A stretch of 55,666 bases of DNA from Schoenoplectus triqueter (Eukaryota; Streptophyta; Magnoliopsida; Poales; Cyperaceae). Both the position numbers and the translations under genes were made by a program. Where the stretch lies: assembly GCA_964058805.1 (NCBI GenBank), contig CAXKVV010000186.1, forward strand, positions 1 to 55,666, in the 5' to 3' direction. Of this stretch, positions 53,301 to 55,666 are shown piece after piece; the stretch's first letter is position 1; the number at the start of each line of letters is the position of its first letter. The notes beneath the pieces were generated by a model. It saw only the letters and a list, made by a program, of their open reading frames with translations, did not search any database and was not told the origin of the DNA.

Positions 53301-55666
53301 ACACTAAGTCCAAATCGGTTTATACATTTCTACCTTAAATTATTTACATTCTTGCACTCTTTTGACCTTAAAATACCACTACTAATCTCATTTCTACCTA
53401 GTATTTTGTTATCTATTAACCTGAATTTAGAACAATGAAAAAATTTACTAAAAAAGTAAATGGCAAATTTTCAATAGAATAATTGGTAATTATATTAATG
53501 TTTGAATCAAATTGAGGCAGTAAAAGAGTTAAGTAATCATTGTATTATGCATATTCAATGCTTTAGAAAAGAACACATTATCAATGATATTAACATGAAT
53601 AATAAGAAATTAAATAGAAAATGACACATTATCTTTGTTTTTTTAACATCAAAACTTGAAAAGAGGTGATTGCATCCATAAAATAAGAGAAGAAAATTTT
53701 TTAATCTAAAATCAAATAATATAAAATATTAAATTAACTCTAAATTAAGTCATTTACTGAAATAATCTAAATGATTTTGTCTTTAATACATATAGAGAGA
53801 TAAAAATTTGAAGAAACCCAAAAAAATTTTCAAGCAACCTGCCGTGATGAATGTCATTGTGTTTGACTTTTACTGGATCATATGAGTCGTTAAGTACGCC
53901 TCAAGACTTCAATTGAATTTATTAAAGTTGAAGCAAAACTCTTCTTCTTGAGTATCTCAAATCACAATACCTTAAATGAATAAATTATTTTTATAATAAA
54001 AGAGCGATGAAAAGACGAACGAAGACATGAAAAATTAAACAAATCAATAAAATCTAAAAGATCATAGTAAAATAAAAATAGAGAAGTAGAAAAATGACAT
54101 GAGAGAGACAAATCAATCATCTCTACCTATCGAAAATTTCTCGATGGAGAGACAACTAGGATTTTTTAATCGTGCATCAATCTTTCTCCCTCCAAATCCA
54201 TGTCTGATCAGATCTACTCTGCTTGACAACCTATTACTAAGATTACACATTATCCATGTTTGTAATGCCGGTACTATTATTCAAGAATAGATAGAGTTCT
54301 AAATCTGTATCTACTGTGGCTAGGTATGATATAAAACAACAGGTCCGGGAATGGCACATCACGACTATTTAGCATAGCATGACATGGCACGGACTGATTT
54401 TTGAAACTATCCTTTAATTGCACCGTGTTCAATTTTTGAAAAGTCAACACGACATGCCACACTATAGAGTCTAGACACGATACAGGTAGGCATGATGGGC
54501 ATGGAGGCACACAAAATAATCTAGAGCATTGATGGATACTATTGTCACATTGCGTGCCTGCACATAACAAAGGTAAGGTAGACATCATGGCTGCACTGCA
54601 GCCTGGCATTTCAGTTATCTTGGTTGTACATCTATTATAGACTTATTTTTTAAGAATATGTTAGTCAAATCAATTTAATATGCTTAAATCTATATATGTA
54701 AAATTATGAAGAATGTGGATATATGTGAAACCCTCACGATCCGAACTATTTTTAAAGAACAAGAAAATCAATTGAGTCAAAATTGTTGCCGCCGACTTTG
54801 GACTTGAAGATTTTTCATTTCAATTGCTACAGCCGACATGGAAATTGAGGAAATGAGTTTATAATTTGATAAGATTCTCTCTCCTCTATTGGAATTTATA
54901 TTTATAGTTCATTTATTTCCAACAAACTGCAAGTAACCAAGCGGACCCGTCTATGATGAAATTAATTTTGGCGATGTCGTTAGTATAATCAAATAATCAG
55001 GCATTTGTTTAATTATATCTTTGATTTGCATTTTAATAGAAATATTAATATTCATGTTCACTAGCAACCTCCACACATGAATTTAAATCATCTGTGTTCT
55101 TTTTCAAGGGTGAGTGCAGAGATGGAGGATAAATTATGTCGACTAACCAGAACACTTACCATCGATGACTATTAGGCCCAAGCTCCTGTTTTAAGTTGCC
55201 TTTCATTTGAAATGATCAATGCTAAGAGTGTTAAAAGTAGAAGTTGTCTTTCATTTGGAATGCTCAAAGGTAAGCATGTTAAAAAAAGAATAGTCAGGAT
55301 TGCAATGCTAGCTGTTGTCTTCTGACGGTAGATACCAAAGTTTTTTAATGCTAATTTTAGCATAGTTTACAAATCAAATGGATATCATGCTTAATGATAT
55401 ATGTAATCGTCAAAATTTAAACACATGAATTATAATGATTATTCTTTGGTATATACTGGGAAATAATGCCTTCACTTTGATTATTGATATAAACGTCATC
55501 GAAAATTTATCAGTTGCATGCCTATAAAATGTTGATTCGCGCGTTATTAATTGGTAGTTTTGATGTTGATAAACGAGTTTACTTGCGAAGTACTATAGCA
55601 CTAAAATAGATATATTGAATAGTTGGTTGACGATTTAAAGTACAAGATACACGCTATGATAATTGT
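53301..55666. other. AT-rich right flank without recognised gene
   Basis: No coding sequence I can support. At about 54340-54500 are clustered GGCACGGAC / ACACGACATGCCAC motifs, possibly a degraded repeat. At 54808-54860 is the second copy of the block from 38430-38490. At 55195-55265 a short direct repeat (TTGCCTTTCATTTGAAATG; TTGTCTTTCATTTGGAATG) is present. Confidence 0.5.

Noticed and set aside
54277..54609. 110-codon minus-strand frame rich in Cys and Pro
   Set aside because: It lies on a degraded GGCACG-type repeat and shows no signal peptide or conserved spacing of Cys.
55172..55363. 63-codon hydrophobic minus-strand frame
   Set aside because: Includes an internal direct repeat of the DNA (CCTTTCATTTGnAATG) and no family match.
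1..55666. tRNA, rRNA or snoRNA genes
   Set aside because: No cloverleaf with A/B boxes and no rRNA-like stretch was recognised by eye; tRNAscan-SE would settle the tRNA question.

Overview
The window looks like nuclear DNA of a flowering plant. It is AT-rich, its genes have short GT-AG introns, and it holds a CYP93-type cytochrome P450 (a family known from angiosperms), a plant GDSL esterase, an O-methyltransferase fragment and the usual plant transposon classes: CACTA, Copia, Ty3/gypsy Tat, a LINE, a Helitron, hAT-like and Mutator-like MITEs. I cannot name the species.

Genes. Two genes look intact. One is a two-exon CYP93-like P450 (3929-6065, +) with a foldback MITE in its only intron. The other is a three-exon secreted GDSL esterase/lipase (10683-12114, +). 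Two host-gene fragments are also present: one exon resembling CYP97B (7587-7745, -) and a piece of a COMT-like O-methyltransferase (36441-36873, -) split by a 168-bp Mutator-like foldback element with a 10-bp target duplication.

Layout. 1-3800: a gypsy gag remnant, a foldback MITE, a trinucleotide repeat and a GGGTC-rich repeat. 3.8-12.1 kb: the gene-bearing part, with a small Helitron at 9109-9588. 12.8-15.45 kb: a hAT-like element, then a chain of foldback MITEs joined by TA/GA microsatellites. 15.45-18.69 kb: the 3' part of a Tat-lineage gypsy element with an antisense ORF. 18.7-34.76 kb: one LINE cut by three later insertions, CACTA-1 (19052-22547), CACTA-2 (23797-30239) and a deleted Copia element (30950-34331). 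The LINE reading frame rejoins across each insertion once the target duplication is allowed for. 35-41 kb: further MITEs, a hAT-like element and the broken O-methyltransferase. 41658 to about 53300: a decayed Copia element of SIRE/Maximus type whose 3' LTR is split by a precise 7948-bp insertion (45122-53069).

The 7948-bp insertion is the least ordinary object. It begins TG, ends CA, has a 5-bp target duplication (CCATT), encodes no recognisable retroelement protein, and shows no pair of LTRs by eye. It is crowded with repeated palindromes. One array of about twenty short inverted repeats has a conserved centre and arms that change together (TGAACT/AGTTCA, CGAACT/AGTTCG, TGAATC/GATTCA, TGAACC/GGTTCA, TGAGTC/GACTCA). 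A second motif occurs three times with constant loop-like segments and different but still complementary stems. These patterns are what selection for a folded RNA, or for a palindromic protein-binding site, would leave. They are the best candidates here for something undescribed.

Most of the window (well over two thirds) is mobile DNA. The resident genes have no visible joint pathway; the P450 and the O-methyltransferase remnant belong to families common in phenylpropanoid metabolism, but nothing in the sequence links them.
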